Below, one piece after another: positions 16,375 to 25,197 of a stretch of 64,000 nucleotides of DNA. Origin of the DNA: Treponema sp. (GTDB taxonomy: Bacteria; Spirochaetota; Spirochaetia; Treponematales; Treponemataceae). Location of the stretch: assembly GCA_016296205.1 (NCBI GenBank), contig JAEDJS010000002.1, positions 1-64,000 on the forward strand, read 5' to 3'. Positions within the stretch are counted from its first letter, which is position 1, and every line of letters begins with the position of its first letter. The notes beneath the pieces were generated by a model that did no database searches, had not been told where the DNA came from, and saw nothing but the letters and a program-made list of their open reading frames with translations. The translations under genes and the position numbers were made by a program.

Positions 16375-16447
16375 TAGCTGGGGCAGGACTCGAACCTGCG
16401 GCCTCCGGGTTATGAGCCCGACGAGCTGCCAACTGCTCTACCCAGCG
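16375..16447 (-). tRNA. initiator tRNA-fMet (CAU)
   Basis: A 73-base cloverleaf with anticodon CAU in the loop CTCATAA. The anticodon stem has the three consecutive G-C pairs (GGG/CCC) specific to initiators. Base 1 is C opposite U72, so the top of the acceptor stem is unpaired, the other initiator hallmark needed for formylation and to avoid EF-Tu. D-arm GAGC/GCTC and T-arm GCAGG TTCGAGT CCTGC are intact. The CCA end is not encoded. A strong terminator follows immediately. Confidence 0.95.
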
Positions 16448-16538
16448 TCGTAATTGATAATAAATATATTGTTTTATTTTGGAATTGTCAATATGAATTT
16501 GCACTAAATGTCAATAAATGTTAAAAAAATGTGAACAT

Positions 16539-17183
16539 TTAGTTATCAAATGATTCTTCTTCTGATAAAGTATTCTTATATTGCAGTCCAACTTCCCACA
16601 TTGCAAAAAGAACAACCGCAATGCAGAAAAATCTCAATGGACTGCTAAAATAACTAAAATAATTAAAAATTCCATGAAGAAGGACAGCTAAAATAATTGG
16701 CCAAATTCGAGTTTTTTTAATTTTTATTGAATAAATAAAAATTCCACCTAAACCAGTACAAAATGTATGAATCAAAACAGCAGTTATCATTCTTAGACCA
16801 ATATTCATGTAACCGCTAATAAGATAAATCACTGTTTCAAAACATCCAACAGAAAGTCCGCAAAGCATGGAATAAAACACAAAAGTACTCAACTTGATTT
16901 TTTTGGCATTTACAGGCAATAGGACGGCCGCTTTTAACAGTTCTTCAATCAATCCATTTAATACAATTGCCTGAACCAGCAGTCCCATTAATGTTCTGGC
17001 ACTTAACAAATTAAAATATTCCAATGCAAATTGAGCCACTGCAATAGGAATAACTGCCAGCAAACCCATCAAAATAGAAAGAAAAGCTGTTCCAATTTTG
17101 AACTCATCAGAAAGGAGTGCAAAACAAATAAAATATGCAATTAAGGGAATAAAACACAACGCTATAATAGCTACAATTCTCAT
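16539..17183 (-). CDS. PrsW-family intramembrane protein (putative protease)
   Basis: A 214-residue polytopic membrane protein with about seven hydrophobic segments. It carries the PrsW/CPBP-type signature: LIEELLKAA near residue 79, HTFCTG near residue 139 and HGIFNYF near residue 169, which together form a metal site in relatives. PrsW in B. subtilis cleaves an anti-sigma factor; no anti-sigma partner is seen here. The start has GGAGTG upstream and lies 21 bases after the preceding methyltransferase gene, suggesting one operon with slyD. The catalytic role is inferred from motif positions. Confidence 0.75.
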   Translation of the reverse strand: MRIVAIIALCFIPLIAYFICFALLSDEFKIGTAFLSILMGLLAVIPIAVAQFALEYFNLLSARTLMGLLVQAIVLNGLIEELLKAAVLLPVNAKKIKLSTFVFYSMLCGLSVGCFETVIYLISGYMNIGLRMITAVLIHTFCTGLGGIFIYSIKIKKTRIWPIILAVLLHGIFNYFSYFSSPLRFFCIAVVLFAMWEVGLQYKNTLSEEESFDN

Positions 17184-17204
17184 TTTTTTTTACACTCCTT
17201 CCAG

Positions 17205-18401
17205 TTATTCTAATAAATTTGAATATCCGCGAACAGTAAATTTATATAGTACAGTATCAAGGTTCCCGGCTTTAAGATTTTTCTGACTGTTGGCATGGCG
17301 TCCTAAACTGCTTTCAAATTTATTGTGACTTGTTATTACACCAATCTGCCAGCCTGGAAATTCTTTGAACAAACCGCCCATATTTTTATAAAGTTCAACT
17401 GCCTGTTCACTGTCGCCAATTCGTTCACCATAAGGTGGATTGCATAACAGCAAACCTTCACTGTATGGCGCACTTAATTCTGCAAAATCACTTACCATAA
17501 AATCCGGACGAGGAACTCTATTGTCGCTTCCAATCATCTGCAAAGCTCTACCAGCCATAACGCAGGCATGTTCCGCATTCAACCTTGCTCTTTCTACCGC
17601 TGCAGGATCAATATCACTACCTGTAATTCTTGCTTCTACGTCAGTGCGGATTTTACTTGCTTCTTCACGCTTAATATGGAACTGCATCTGGCGGTCAAAA
17701 ATTGTAAGATTTTCATAACCAAATCTTCTTCCCAACCCAGGTGCCACATTGTAGGCGTAAAGTGCGGCTTCAATTGCAATAGTTCCGCTACCACAAAATG
17801 GATCGTGCAGTGGAGTTTTACGTCGCCACATCATTTCCTGGAGCAAAACAGCGGCTGTAGTTTCACGTAATGGGGCAATACCACCGTCTGTTCTGTAACC
17901 ACGTTTATGCAATGGCAGACCACTTGTATCAAGTAAAATATAAGCTACATCTTCGTCTATAAAAACACGAACATCAACCCGTTCACCAGTTTCTGGCAAA
18001 TTTGTCATGTGGAATTTTTCGCCAAGTTTTTTGTAAATCGCTTTTTGAATCATTCCCTGAATTGAGTGTTCACTATTCAACTTTGACTTGTAAGATCTCA
18101 CTTTATCAACAACCACATGAACATCTTTTTTAAGATAATCCTGCCAGTTGATTCTGTAACATCCTTCAAAAAGCTCGTCAAAATTTTCTGCATTATATTC
18201 TGCAAGTTGAATATAAACTCTATCGCTTGTACGCAAACAGAAATTTGTTCTGTACATTGCAGAAATGTCGCCTTCAAAATATACGCGCCCAGGTTTACTT
18301 GTTGTTCCAAATTTTGTCTGGTGCAGTTTATAGCCTAAAAATTTTATTTCATTACCTAAAGTTTTTTCGGCACCAACCGCACATAATGCACAGTAAATCA
18401 T
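17205..18401 (-). CDS. THUMP-domain class I rRNA methyltransferase (RlmL/YpsC type)
   Basis: A 398-residue protein related to the 23S rRNA guanine-N2 methyltransferase RlmL (YpsC in Bacillus). A ferredoxin-like/THUMP RNA-binding part covers about residues 1-155, with RINWQDYL and KRGYRTDGG. The methyltransferase part follows, with DPFCGSGTIAIEAAL (SAM site) near residue 198 and the catalytic LLCNPPYGERI near residue 320. The start chosen is the ATG at 18401, which overlaps the slyD stop as ATGA; a start four codons earlier is less likely. prsW follows 21 bases later. The exact target nucleotide is inferred. Confidence 0.85.
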   Translation of the reverse strand: MIYCALCAVGAEKTLGNEIKFLGYKLHQTKFGTTSKPGRVYFEGDISAMYRTNFCLRTSDRVYIQLAEYNAENFDELFEGCYRINWQDYLKKDVHVVVDKVRSYKSKLNSEHSIQGMIQKAIYKKLGEKFHMTNLPETGERVDVRVFIDEDVAYILLDTSGLPLHKRGYRTDGGIAPLRETTAAVLLQEMMWRRKTPLHDPFCGSGTIAIEAALYAYNVAPGLGRRFGYENLTIFDRQMQFHIKREEASKIRTDVEARITGSDIDPAAVERARLNAEHACVMAGRALQMIGSDNRVPRPDFMVSDFAELSAPYSEGLLLCNPPYGERIGDSEQAVELYKNMGGLFKEFPGWQIGVITSHNKFESSLGRHANSQKNLKAGNLDTVLYKFTVRGYSNLLE

Positions 18402-18940
18402 TGACAACCGCAACCGCCTTGGCAGCCTTCACCACATTCACCGTCGCAGCCACAATCTCCACCGCAGCCACAACCACATCCGCAACTAAGACCATTTTCA
18501 AGTTCTTCTGCAGTTGGTTCACGACAATCAACAATTTCTACTTCAAAATTAAGGCGAACACCAGCAAGTTCGTGATTTCCGTCAACTGTAATTTCTTTGT
18601 CTGTAACTTCTTTTACAATTACAATCTGAGGACCATAAGCTGTTTCTGCCTGAAATCTCATTCCAACTTCAATTGGAATGCTTGTATCAAACTGATCTCT
18701 TGGAACTTTTACCACAAGCTGATTATCAAATTCGCCATAACCATCTTTTGGTTCAAGAACTGCTGTAAACTTTTCGCCAACATCTTTTCCTGTAATGACG
18801 TCTTCAAGCTTCTGCAAAAGCATTCCGTTTCCGTGCATATATTCAAGTGGTTCTCCGCCAATTGAAGTATCAAGCACCTGGCCTTCATCATTTTTGAGTG
18901 TGTAGTTGATTTTAACAATACTGTTTTTTTCTACTTTCAT
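18398..18940 (-). CDS. slyD: SlyD-type FKBP peptidyl-prolyl isomerase
   Basis: A 180-residue cytoplasmic chaperone and prolyl isomerase. The FKBP core is split by an IF (insert-in-flap) domain: EYMHGNGMLLQKLEDVITGKDVGEKF, then the insert GYGEFDNQLVVKVPRDQF, then NHELAGVRLNFEVEIV. The last 30 residues are extremely rich in Cys and Gly (CGCGCGCGG...), the metal-binding tail that in E. coli SlyD delivers nickel for hydrogenase maturation. Here Cys dominates and there is no His. It is the first gene of a coupled unit with the THUMP methyltransferase gene (ATGA overlap). GAGGT precedes the start. Confidence 0.92.
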   Translation of the reverse strand: MKVEKNSIVKINYTLKNDEGQVLDTSIGGEPLEYMHGNGMLLQKLEDVITGKDVGEKFTAVLEPKDGYGEFDNQLVVKVPRDQFDTSIPIEVGMRFQAETAYGPQIVIVKEVTDKEITVDGNHELAGVRLNFEVEIVDCREPTAEELENGLSCGCGCGCGGDCGCDGECGEGCQGGCGCQ

Positions 18941-19017
18941 TCTGTTACCTCACAAAAATTTTCTCTGTTTATTTTCAAGTTGAATATTACAAAACCACAA
19001 ATTCCAACCCAATGTCC

Positions 19018-19326
19018 GTCATCCCAAACCAAAGAGATTCCGGATCAGGTCCGGAATGACACACTTATGCCCACCCCCAACCAATGGCTGTCATCCTAAA
19101 CCAACAACTGTCATCCTGAACTGGTTTCAGGATCTTCCTCCAAAGAGATTCCGGATCAGGTCCGGAATGACACACTTATGCCCACCCCAACCAATGGCTG
19201 TCATCCTGAACCAACAACTGTCATCCTGAACTCTGGATTCAGGATCTCCCTCCAAAGAGATTCCGGATCAGGTCCGGAATGACACTCCACCGCTTTCTTG
19301 ATTGCAGAATGAGATTCAGGATCTCA
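19018..19326 (+). repeat. composite palindromic repeats (REP/BIME-like), second cluster
   Basis: Three tandem repeats of about 110 bases with the same unit as at 6.9-7.2 kb: GTCATCCTGAAC...TTCAGGATCTCCC, then AAAGAGATTCCGGATCAGG, then TCCGGAATGACAC. The spacer ACTTATGCCCACCC is also repeated. The cluster fills the 417-base gap between slyD and the YgiQ gene, both on the minus strand. No other feature is seen in the gap. Confidence 0.8.
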
Positions 19327-19357
19327 CTATCCCGCAAATTCAACTTAAAATACAAAA

Positions 19358-21181
19358 TTAATATAACACATTAAACAAATCTTTTCTATTTGCTGCAATC
19401 AATGCTTCCTTTACCAGGGCTCTGTTTTCTGGTTTATTAAACTGCAAAAGGGCTCTCTGCAATTTTCGTTCTCTGGCTCCTCTTGCAACATAAATTTTTT
19501 TATAATTTCCTTCACTGTCCTTATCGTAAGGATCCAGACCCGTATAATACATACAAGTGCTAAGGCTTCCAGGCGTTGGATAAAAATCCTGAACCTGATC
19601 CGGAACAAATTTTGTTTTCTTCAAATACAGTGCAGTTTCTATTGCATCATCCAAAGTTGCACCAGGATGGCAGGCAATGTAATAAGGAACCAGATACTGC
19701 TTAAGACCAAATTTCTTATTAATCTCACCATATTCTTTACTAAAATTTTCATACACCTGGTGAGTACTTTTGCGCATCAGTTTTAAAACTTTGTCACTTA
19801 CATGTTCTGGGGCAACTTTTAACTGGCCACTAATATGATATTTGACTAAATCATTAAAGAAAGTTTTATCTTTATCCATCATCAAATAATCAAATCTAAT
19901 TCCACTGCGAATAAATACTTTTTTTACTCCAGGCACTGCCCTCAACTTTCCTAAAAGTTCAACATAATCTTTGTGATCAACTTTTAAATTTTTACAGGGC
20001 GTTACACCAAGACACTGTTTATTTTTACAAGCACCACTGGTTTTCTGCTTTTCACAGGCATCAAATCTAAAATTTGCTGTTGGCCCCCCAACGTCGTGAA
20101 TGTATCCTTTAAAATCTTTATCTTTAGTTAACTCAACTGCTTCACGAACAAGACTTTCATGGCTTCTGCTCTGAATACGTCTCCCCTGATGGAAAGTAAT
20201 TGCACAGAATGAACAGCACCCATAACATCCCCGGGCACTCACCAGACTGAATTTTACTTCTTCCAGGGCCGGCACTCCACATTTACCGTTTTCGGCTGGT
20301 TTATCATACATTGGATGATATCTGCGGGTAAATGGAAGCTCCTGCACAAAATCAAATTCTTCTGTAGATAAAGGCAAAGCAGGTGGCATTTGAACAATAT
20401 ACCTCTGTTCCGCCTGTTCAACTAAAATTTTTGCATTAAGGGCATCAGTGTTTTCTTCCTGCATAACAAATGAGCGGGCAAAATTCTTTTTACATTCATC
20501 AGTATTTTTGCTGATTTCTTCAAAAGCTGGCAGGCGCAGAACATTTTCCTGAGGAATTTCACTTTCTTTGCCAGTAAACCAGACTGTACCCCTAACATTC
20601 CTAATATCTCTGGCTTTTACACCACTTTTTAAAAGAGATGCGATTTCCAGAATTGAATGTTCCCCCATCCCATACATCAACAAATCGGCTTTACTGTCTA
20701 ATAATATTGAATGTTTAACTGTATTTGACCAGTAATCGTAATGAGTAGTCCGGCGCAAACTGGCTTCTATTCCACCAATTAAAATCTGGGCGCCTTTAAA
20801 TGCTTCTCTGATTTTTGAACAATATGTGATTATTGCCCTATCCGGTCTATGACCTGCAACTCCACCGTGAGCGTAAGAATCACTGGAACGTGGTTTATTA
20901 TTTGCAGTATAATTACTCACCATACTGTCCATGGCTCCGGCACTCACTAAAAATGCCAGCTTAGGTCTTCCCAAAACTTTAAAACTTTCCACATTTTTGT
21001 AATCTGGTTGAGGAATTATTCCAACAGTATATCCATTGGCCTGCAATAACCTGCCCAAAAGAGCAGCTGCAAATGATGAATGATCTACATAAGAATCGCC
21101 AGTAACAAAAACAAAATCTAATTCTTCGATTCCTTCTTCAATTAAATCCTGTTTTGTTACCGGGAGAAAAGGTTTTGACAT
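19358..21181 (-). CDS. YgiQ family radical SAM protein
   Basis: A 607-residue member of the YgiQ family of radical SAM proteins, whose substrate is unknown. An N-terminal B12-binding-like region (FVTGDSYVDHSSFAAALLGRLL) precedes the radical SAM core. The cluster motif CYGCCSFC (CxxxCxxC) is near residue 318, in SARGCYGCCSFCAITFHQGR. Further family blocks are RSGIRFDYL, LKVAPEHVS and YYIACHPGATLDD. The C-terminal region ends in QDFYPTPGSLSTCMYYTGLDP. It starts 11 bases after nfu, which supplies Fe-S cluster assembly, a fitting partner. Length is normal. Confidence 0.9.
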   Translation of the reverse strand: MSKPFLPVTKQDLIEEGIEELDFVFVTGDSYVDHSSFAAALLGRLLQANGYTVGIIPQPDYKNVESFKVLGRPKLAFLVSAGAMDSMVSNYTANNKPRSSDSYAHGGVAGHRPDRAIITYCSKIREAFKGAQILIGGIEASLRRTTHYDYWSNTVKHSILLDSKADLLMYGMGEHSILEIASLLKSGVKARDIRNVRGTVWFTGKESEIPQENVLRLPAFEEISKNTDECKKNFARSFVMQEENTDALNAKILVEQAEQRYIVQMPPALPLSTEEFDFVQELPFTRRYHPMYDKPAENGKCGVPALEEVKFSLVSARGCYGCCSFCAITFHQGRRIQSRSHESLVREAVELTKDKDFKGYIHDVGGPTANFRFDACEKQKTSGACKNKQCLGVTPCKNLKVDHKDYVELLGKLRAVPGVKKVFIRSGIRFDYLMMDKDKTFFNDLVKYHISGQLKVAPEHVSDKVLKLMRKSTHQVYENFSKEYGEINKKFGLKQYLVPYYIACHPGATLDDAIETALYLKKTKFVPDQVQDFYPTPGSLSTCMYYTGLDPYDKDSEGNYKKIYVARGARERKLQRALLQFNKPENRALVKEALIAANRKDLFNVLY

Positions 21182-21192
21182 CTAAATTTTAA

Positions 21193-21432
21193 TTATTCTT
21201 CCTGAAGAACTTCTGTAACTTCCGGACAAGTTTCTTTTAAGAATCTTTCTACACCCATTTTAAGAGTGTAAGTTGCCATCGGACAAGAACCACAAGCACC
21301 AGTTAATCGCAAGTGAACTGCATTTTTATCATCAATTGAAATATATTCCATATCTCCACCGTCTGCCTGCAACTGTGGTCTGAAAATTTCCAAAGCTTCT
21401 TTTACTTTTGCAACCAATGCTTCGTCTGCCAT
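21193..21432 (-). CDS. NifU-like (Nfu) Fe-S scaffold/carrier domain protein
   Basis: A 79-residue stand-alone Nfu domain. The family blocks LQADGGDMEYISID and LTGACGSCPMATYTLK are present; the CxxC (C46 and C49 region, GACGSCP) binds a 4Fe-4S cluster between two subunits for delivery to apoproteins. It precedes the radical SAM gene ygiQ by 11 bases, consistent with cluster supply. AAGGAAG lies upstream of the start. Confidence 0.9.
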   Translation of the reverse strand: MADEALVAKVKEALEIFRPQLQADGGDMEYISIDDKNAVHLRLTGACGSCPMATYTLKMGVERFLKETCPEVTEVLQEE

Positions 21433-21488
21433 TTTTTCTTCCTTGTTTTATTTTTGTGTAAGTTGATTTTACAGTTTTATTTTTAAAT

Positions 21489-22652
21489 TTACAAGTTGAT
21501 TTTCCATAAAAGAATTTTTCTTACACTAAAATTGATTCTTTCTTCCGTTATTTGTCCACTTTTAACAGCAGTTAAAACACTCTCTCGTGCTTCCCTATAA
21601 TTTTGGGGCATTAACAATAAATCATTTCCTGCCTGAATAGCCAAAACTGCTGCTTCCCCCGAAGTGTAATAACTGCTTACTGCCTTCATATTCAACGCAT
21701 CAGTAATTACAAGCCCTTCAAATTCCATTTTTTCAAGCAAAATTGCCCCAAGGTCCTGGTAACAAAGACTAGCCGGTGTATTATCCCCACTGATTTTTGG
21801 AATTGAAATATGACTAACCATAATTGCTCCAATTCCATTTGACTTTGCATTTGTATAAGGAATCATATCCCAGTTCAATAAATCTTCCAGTGTTTTTTCT
21901 GTTGCATTTAATTCATTATGAGTATCACCAGTTACAGCTCCATGGCCCGGAAAATGCTTATAACAACTCATCACTTTGTTTTCTGTCAAACCTTTTGCAA
22001 AGCCCGCCGCCAGTTCACTCACTTTAGCAGGATTATTTCCAAAAGATCTGTTTCCAATTGGCCCCGATTCGTTTTCTACAACATCAACTACCGGAGCAAA
22101 ATTCCAGTTGAATCCCATTTCTGCAAGATAACATCCAACTGTTAATCCCGCATTGTATGAATCTTTTCTAGTTTTAATTTCACCCATAGGCCCAACATTT
22201 TTAATATTGGAATTACTTTGAATAAATTCTTCTTTTCTTGCAATCCGGCAAACTCTTCCGCCTTCTTCATCAACACACATAAAAAGGGGAACACCACTAA
22301 TGCTGATGCTAACCTTCTGCAAATCGGAAATAAATTTTTTTACCTGAGAATAATTCTGCAAATTTCGATTAAAAAATATAAAACCACCAACCGGATCTTT
22401 TACATATTTCTGCAAAAAATCTTCAGAACAATTATAGCAGTCACCATTTATAACTTCTGGTTCAAGAATAAACATCTGGCAAACTTTTTCTTCCAGGGTC
22501 ATTGTTTTTAACTTTGCATTAACCGTCATCTCCTGCTGAATCGTCCAACCAGCTTCTACAACTTCTACTTTTGCAGATTTACAACCGAATACAAGAGAGC
22601 CCACCATTGCGCAAACTAAAAAACTGAAAATTTTTGTCAGAATCGAATACAT
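21489..22652 (-). CDS. glycoside hydrolase family 3 lipoprotein (NagZ-like beta-N-acetylhexosaminidase)
   Basis: A 387-residue exported lipoprotein; the signal peptide ends in LVFGC. The GH3 catalytic barrel includes MCVDEEGGRVCRIA, the KHFPGHG signature followed by GDTHNEL (general acid loop of NagZ-type enzymes), and the nucleophile aspartate in LVITDALNMKA near residue 325. It has only the first GH3 domain, like NagZ, which removes GlcNAc from muropeptides or chitooligosaccharides. The ATG at 22652 is chosen over a TTG three codons earlier. TATAAT lies ten bases upstream with no ribosome site, so the mRNA may be leaderless. Confidence 0.85.
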   Translation of the reverse strand: MYSILTKIFSFLVCAMVGSLVFGCKSAKVEVVEAGWTIQQEMTVNAKLKTMTLEEKVCQMFILEPEVINGDCYNCSEDFLQKYVKDPVGGFIFFNRNLQNYSQVKKFISDLQKVSISISGVPLFMCVDEEGGRVCRIARKEEFIQSNSNIKNVGPMGEIKTRKDSYNAGLTVGCYLAEMGFNWNFAPVVDVVENESGPIGNRSFGNNPAKVSELAAGFAKGLTENKVMSCYKHFPGHGAVTGDTHNELNATEKTLEDLLNWDMIPYTNAKSNGIGAIMVSHISIPKISGDNTPASLCYQDLGAILLEKMEFEGLVITDALNMKAVSSYYTSGEAAVLAIQAGNDLLLMPQNYREARESVLTAVKSGQITEERINFSVRKILLWKINL

Positions 22653-22785
22653 ATTCTTCAATATTATAGAACAAAACAGAAAAAAGTAAAGTATAAAAAA
22701 CTGGTCCCCTTTTTTCCAACGATTTTATCATTTTGCCCAATTTTTTAATAGATAAAATATAAAATCTATGTTATACTTTAAAAAT

Positions 22786-23889
22786 ATGGAAAAAACTACT
22801 AAACAATTAGCCCTAGTTACTGGTGCTTCATCCGGTGTAGGAAAAGAAATCGCAGATATTCTTGCTGCAAAAGGATTTGATTTGATTCTTGCTGCTCGTT
22901 CAGAAGACAAACTCAATACATTAAAATCAGAACTTTCAGAAAAATACGGTGTAGAAATTAAAGTATGTCCAGTTGATTTAGGAACAGAAAACGGCCCTTT
23001 ACATCTTTACAATTTCTGCAAACGTTCAAAACTTACAGTTGATTTACTTATCAATAATGCTGGTTGCGGACTTTTTGGTGAGGCCATTGAACTTGGCGAA
23101 AAAGCAATTCCAATGCTCAAATTGAATATAGAAAGCCTTACTCTTCTTTGTTCATATTTTGGCAAAGATATGGCAGAGCGTAAAAGCGGTTCAATTTTGA
23201 ATATCGGCTCTATTGCAGGAAATCAGCCAACGTCATATTTTGCTTCATATGCAGCTTCTAAAAGTTATGTTTTGAATTATTCAATTGCTCTCCGCCACGA
23301 ACTAGGACGGTACAAAGTTAACGTAACTTGTGTTCAGCCAGGATATATTCGTACTAATTTTGACAACGCCTGTGGAATCAAATCAGAAAAATACAAAAAA
23401 TTCTCACACAATAATGGAATGACTCCTCGTGCAGTTGCAGAATGTGCTGTTAAATCTGTCCTTGCTAAACGTTCTTACGTGCGTGCTGGATTTGTTAACA
23501 AATTGGCTGCTTTTGTTACAGGATTGATTCCAAAAAATTTCCTGGCATGGTGCATGGCAAATACAGTCAGATCAATGACAAAAGACCAGAACAATGTTCA
23601 GGATCAGCCAAAACCAGTTGATTCTCCAAAAATTGAATCTAAACCTGCTGAACCAACTCCAGTAAAAGAAAAGAAAACAACTGCCACAAAAACTACAGCT
23701 GCTAAAACTTCTACTGCAAAAAAAGCTACCGCAAAAAAATCTACTTCAGCAACTAAAACAACTGCTGCAACAAAGACTTCTACAACAGCAAAAAAATCAA
23801 CTGCCGGAACTAAATCAACAGTAGCAAAAACAACTACTGCCAGAAAGTCTACAACAACTAAAACTACTACAAAAAAATCAACTAAATAA
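22786..23889 (+). CDS. short-chain dehydrogenase with a histone H1-like Lys/Thr/Ala tail
   Basis: An SDR-family oxidoreductase of 367 residues. The Rossmann motif TGASSGVGKEIADIL is at the start, NNAGCG near residue 88, the catalytic Ser in IGSIAG near 143 and YAASKSY (YxxxK) near 157. The core ends near residue 265. The remaining 90 or so residues are almost only Lys, Thr, Ala and Ser (TAKKATAKKS type), resembling the DNA-binding tail of histone H1 or bacterial Hc1 proteins. An in-frame ATG at 22768 exists, but TATACT overlaps it, so the second ATG (22786) is preferred, possibly leaderless. A SPASM radical SAM gene follows 11 bases later. Confidence 0.85.
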   Translation: MEKTTKQLALVTGASSGVGKEIADILAAKGFDLILAARSEDKLNTLKSELSEKYGVEIKVCPVDLGTENGPLHLYNFCKRSKLTVDLLINNAGCGLFGEAIELGEKAIPMLKLNIESLTLLCSYFGKDMAERKSGSILNIGSIAGNQPTSYFASYAASKSYVLNYSIALRHELGRYKVNVTCVQPGYIRTNFDNACGIKSEKYKKFSHNNGMTPRAVAECAVKSVLAKRSYVRAGFVNKLAAFVTGLIPKNFLAWCMANTVRSMTKDQNNVQDQPKPVDSPKIESKPAEPTPVKEKKTTATKTTAAKTSTAKKATAKKSTSATKTTAATKTSTTAKKSTAGTKSTVAKTTTARKSTTTKTTTKKSTK

Positions 23890-23900
23890 GGGGAACCAAA

Positions 23901-25115
23901 ATGGCCAAGAAACCAGCAAAAGCTAAACCAAACATCTCTGTAGTACCAATGCTTTTGAGAAAAAATTTCGTCGGAGCTCTTAGAATGCTTCGCGGATTTA
24001 TGAAAATGGAAATCTGTCGTAGAAAAAAACGCCAGTTTGAAAACTATGACCACATGAAAAATTTCGCTCTTATTTATCTTAAGCTTACTCCAGTTTGTAA
24101 CCTTAAATGTGTTATGTGCGGTCAGCGTGGAGACAAAGGTTATCTTAAAGGCGAAGTTGGTGTTCAGGAAAGCAAAAAAATTCTTCCCCTTGAACAGTAC
24201 AAAAAACTGGCCGATGAACTTTCTACTGTTCGTCCAGTTTATTACTTGTGGGGTGGCGAACCATTTTTGTACCCGGATTTAATTCCACTCGTAAAATATC
24301 TTAAAAGCAAAAAAAGTTTCGTTTCTATCAACACCAACGGAACAATGCTTGAAAAATTTGCAGAACAGATTGTAGATGCCGGTCCAGACGTAATTTTCGT
24401 TTCACTTGATGCTTTCCGTGACATCAATGACGAAATCCGTGGCAAAGGTTCTTACGACAAAGTAGTTGCAGGATTTAAAGCAATCAACGAAGCAAAAATC
24501 AAATTGAACAAAAAAGCACCTTTAATGGGAGTTGTTACTACTGTTACAAATAAAAACTACAAAGTGCTGGCTGATTTAGCAGAAGCTTGTAAGGACTTTA
24601 AGATTGATGTACATATCTACAACTTGGGAACTTACACAAACGATAAAATTGTTGCAGAACAGAAAAAATACATGAAAGAAAAACTCGATACTGATATCGA
24701 CTGTCTTGAAGCATACAACACAGGTTACAACAAAGGAATCAACGGTCAGGAATGCTACGATATCCTCAACAAGATTCACTCAACAGATTACGGTTATCTT
24801 TCTATCACAGTTCCAGCATTGAATCCAGAAAAAATTGATGAATATTACGGCAATCTCGAAATCCCAGTTCGTGACCATTGTATTGTTCCTTGGTGTCAGT
24901 GTGACATTAACTACAACGGAGATGTTCATTTCTGTGCAGACTATACAGACTACGTTATTGGAAACATTACAGAACAGAGTTTCAAAGACATCTTCAATGG
25001 CGAAAGAGCAAATAAATTCCGCCACGCAATTCACGAAAGCAAAGACGGTATGTTCCCAGGATGTATCCGCTGCTACCAGAACATGTTGTGTGGTCAGAAA
25101 CGCAAAGGTTACTAA
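23901..25115 (+). CDS. radical SAM/SPASM domain protein
   Basis: A 404-residue radical SAM enzyme. The core motif CNLKCVMC (CxxxCxxC) is near residue 66, followed by YLWGGEPFLYPDL and FVSINTNGTML. The C-terminal SPASM domain has HCIVPWCQCDINYNGDVHFCADY, then GNITEQSFKDIFNGE and CIRCYQNMLCG, which can hold auxiliary Fe-S clusters. Such enzymes modify peptides or cofactors; no peptide precursor is visible here. It is translationally close to the SDR gene, with AAGGGGAA before the start, and a terminator follows, so the two form a two-gene unit. Its basic N-terminus (MAKKPAKAKP) resembles the SDR tail. Confidence 0.85.
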   Translation: MAKKPAKAKPNISVVPMLLRKNFVGALRMLRGFMKMEICRRKKRQFENYDHMKNFALIYLKLTPVCNLKCVMCGQRGDKGYLKGEVGVQESKKILPLEQYKKLADELSTVRPVYYLWGGEPFLYPDLIPLVKYLKSKKSFVSINTNGTMLEKFAEQIVDAGPDVIFVSLDAFRDINDEIRGKGSYDKVVAGFKAINEAKIKLNKKAPLMGVVTTVTNKNYKVLADLAEACKDFKIDVHIYNLGTYTNDKIVAEQKKYMKEKLDTDIDCLEAYNTGYNKGINGQECYDILNKIHSTDYGYLSITVPALNPEKIDEYYGNLEIPVRDHCIVPWCQCDINYNGDVHFCADYTDYVIGNITEQSFKDIFNGERANKFRHAIHESKDGMFPGCIRCYQNMLCGQKRKGY

Positions 25116-25149
25116 TAAAAACAATTAATCTAATTTGCAGATAATTTTT

Positions 25150-25183
25150 GGTCCTTTCACTTGTTGAAGGGGCCATTTTTTTT
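25150..25183 (+). terminator. terminator after the SPASM gene
   Basis: GGTCCTTTCA (25150-25159) pairs with TGAAGGGGCC (25165-25174) with two G-U pairs, loop CTTGT, then A and eight T. Confidence 0.9.
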
Positions 25184-25197
25184 GTAAAATCAACAAT

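Noticed and set aside
16319..16504. 61-codon minus-strand ORF
   Set aside because: It runs through the initiator tRNA gene and its terminator, so it cannot be a real gene.
18398..18487. Tandem Cys/Gly codons at the slyD end as a DNA repeat artefact
   Set aside because: Such Cys-rich metal-binding tails are typical of SlyD proteins, and the overlap with the next gene start is normal.
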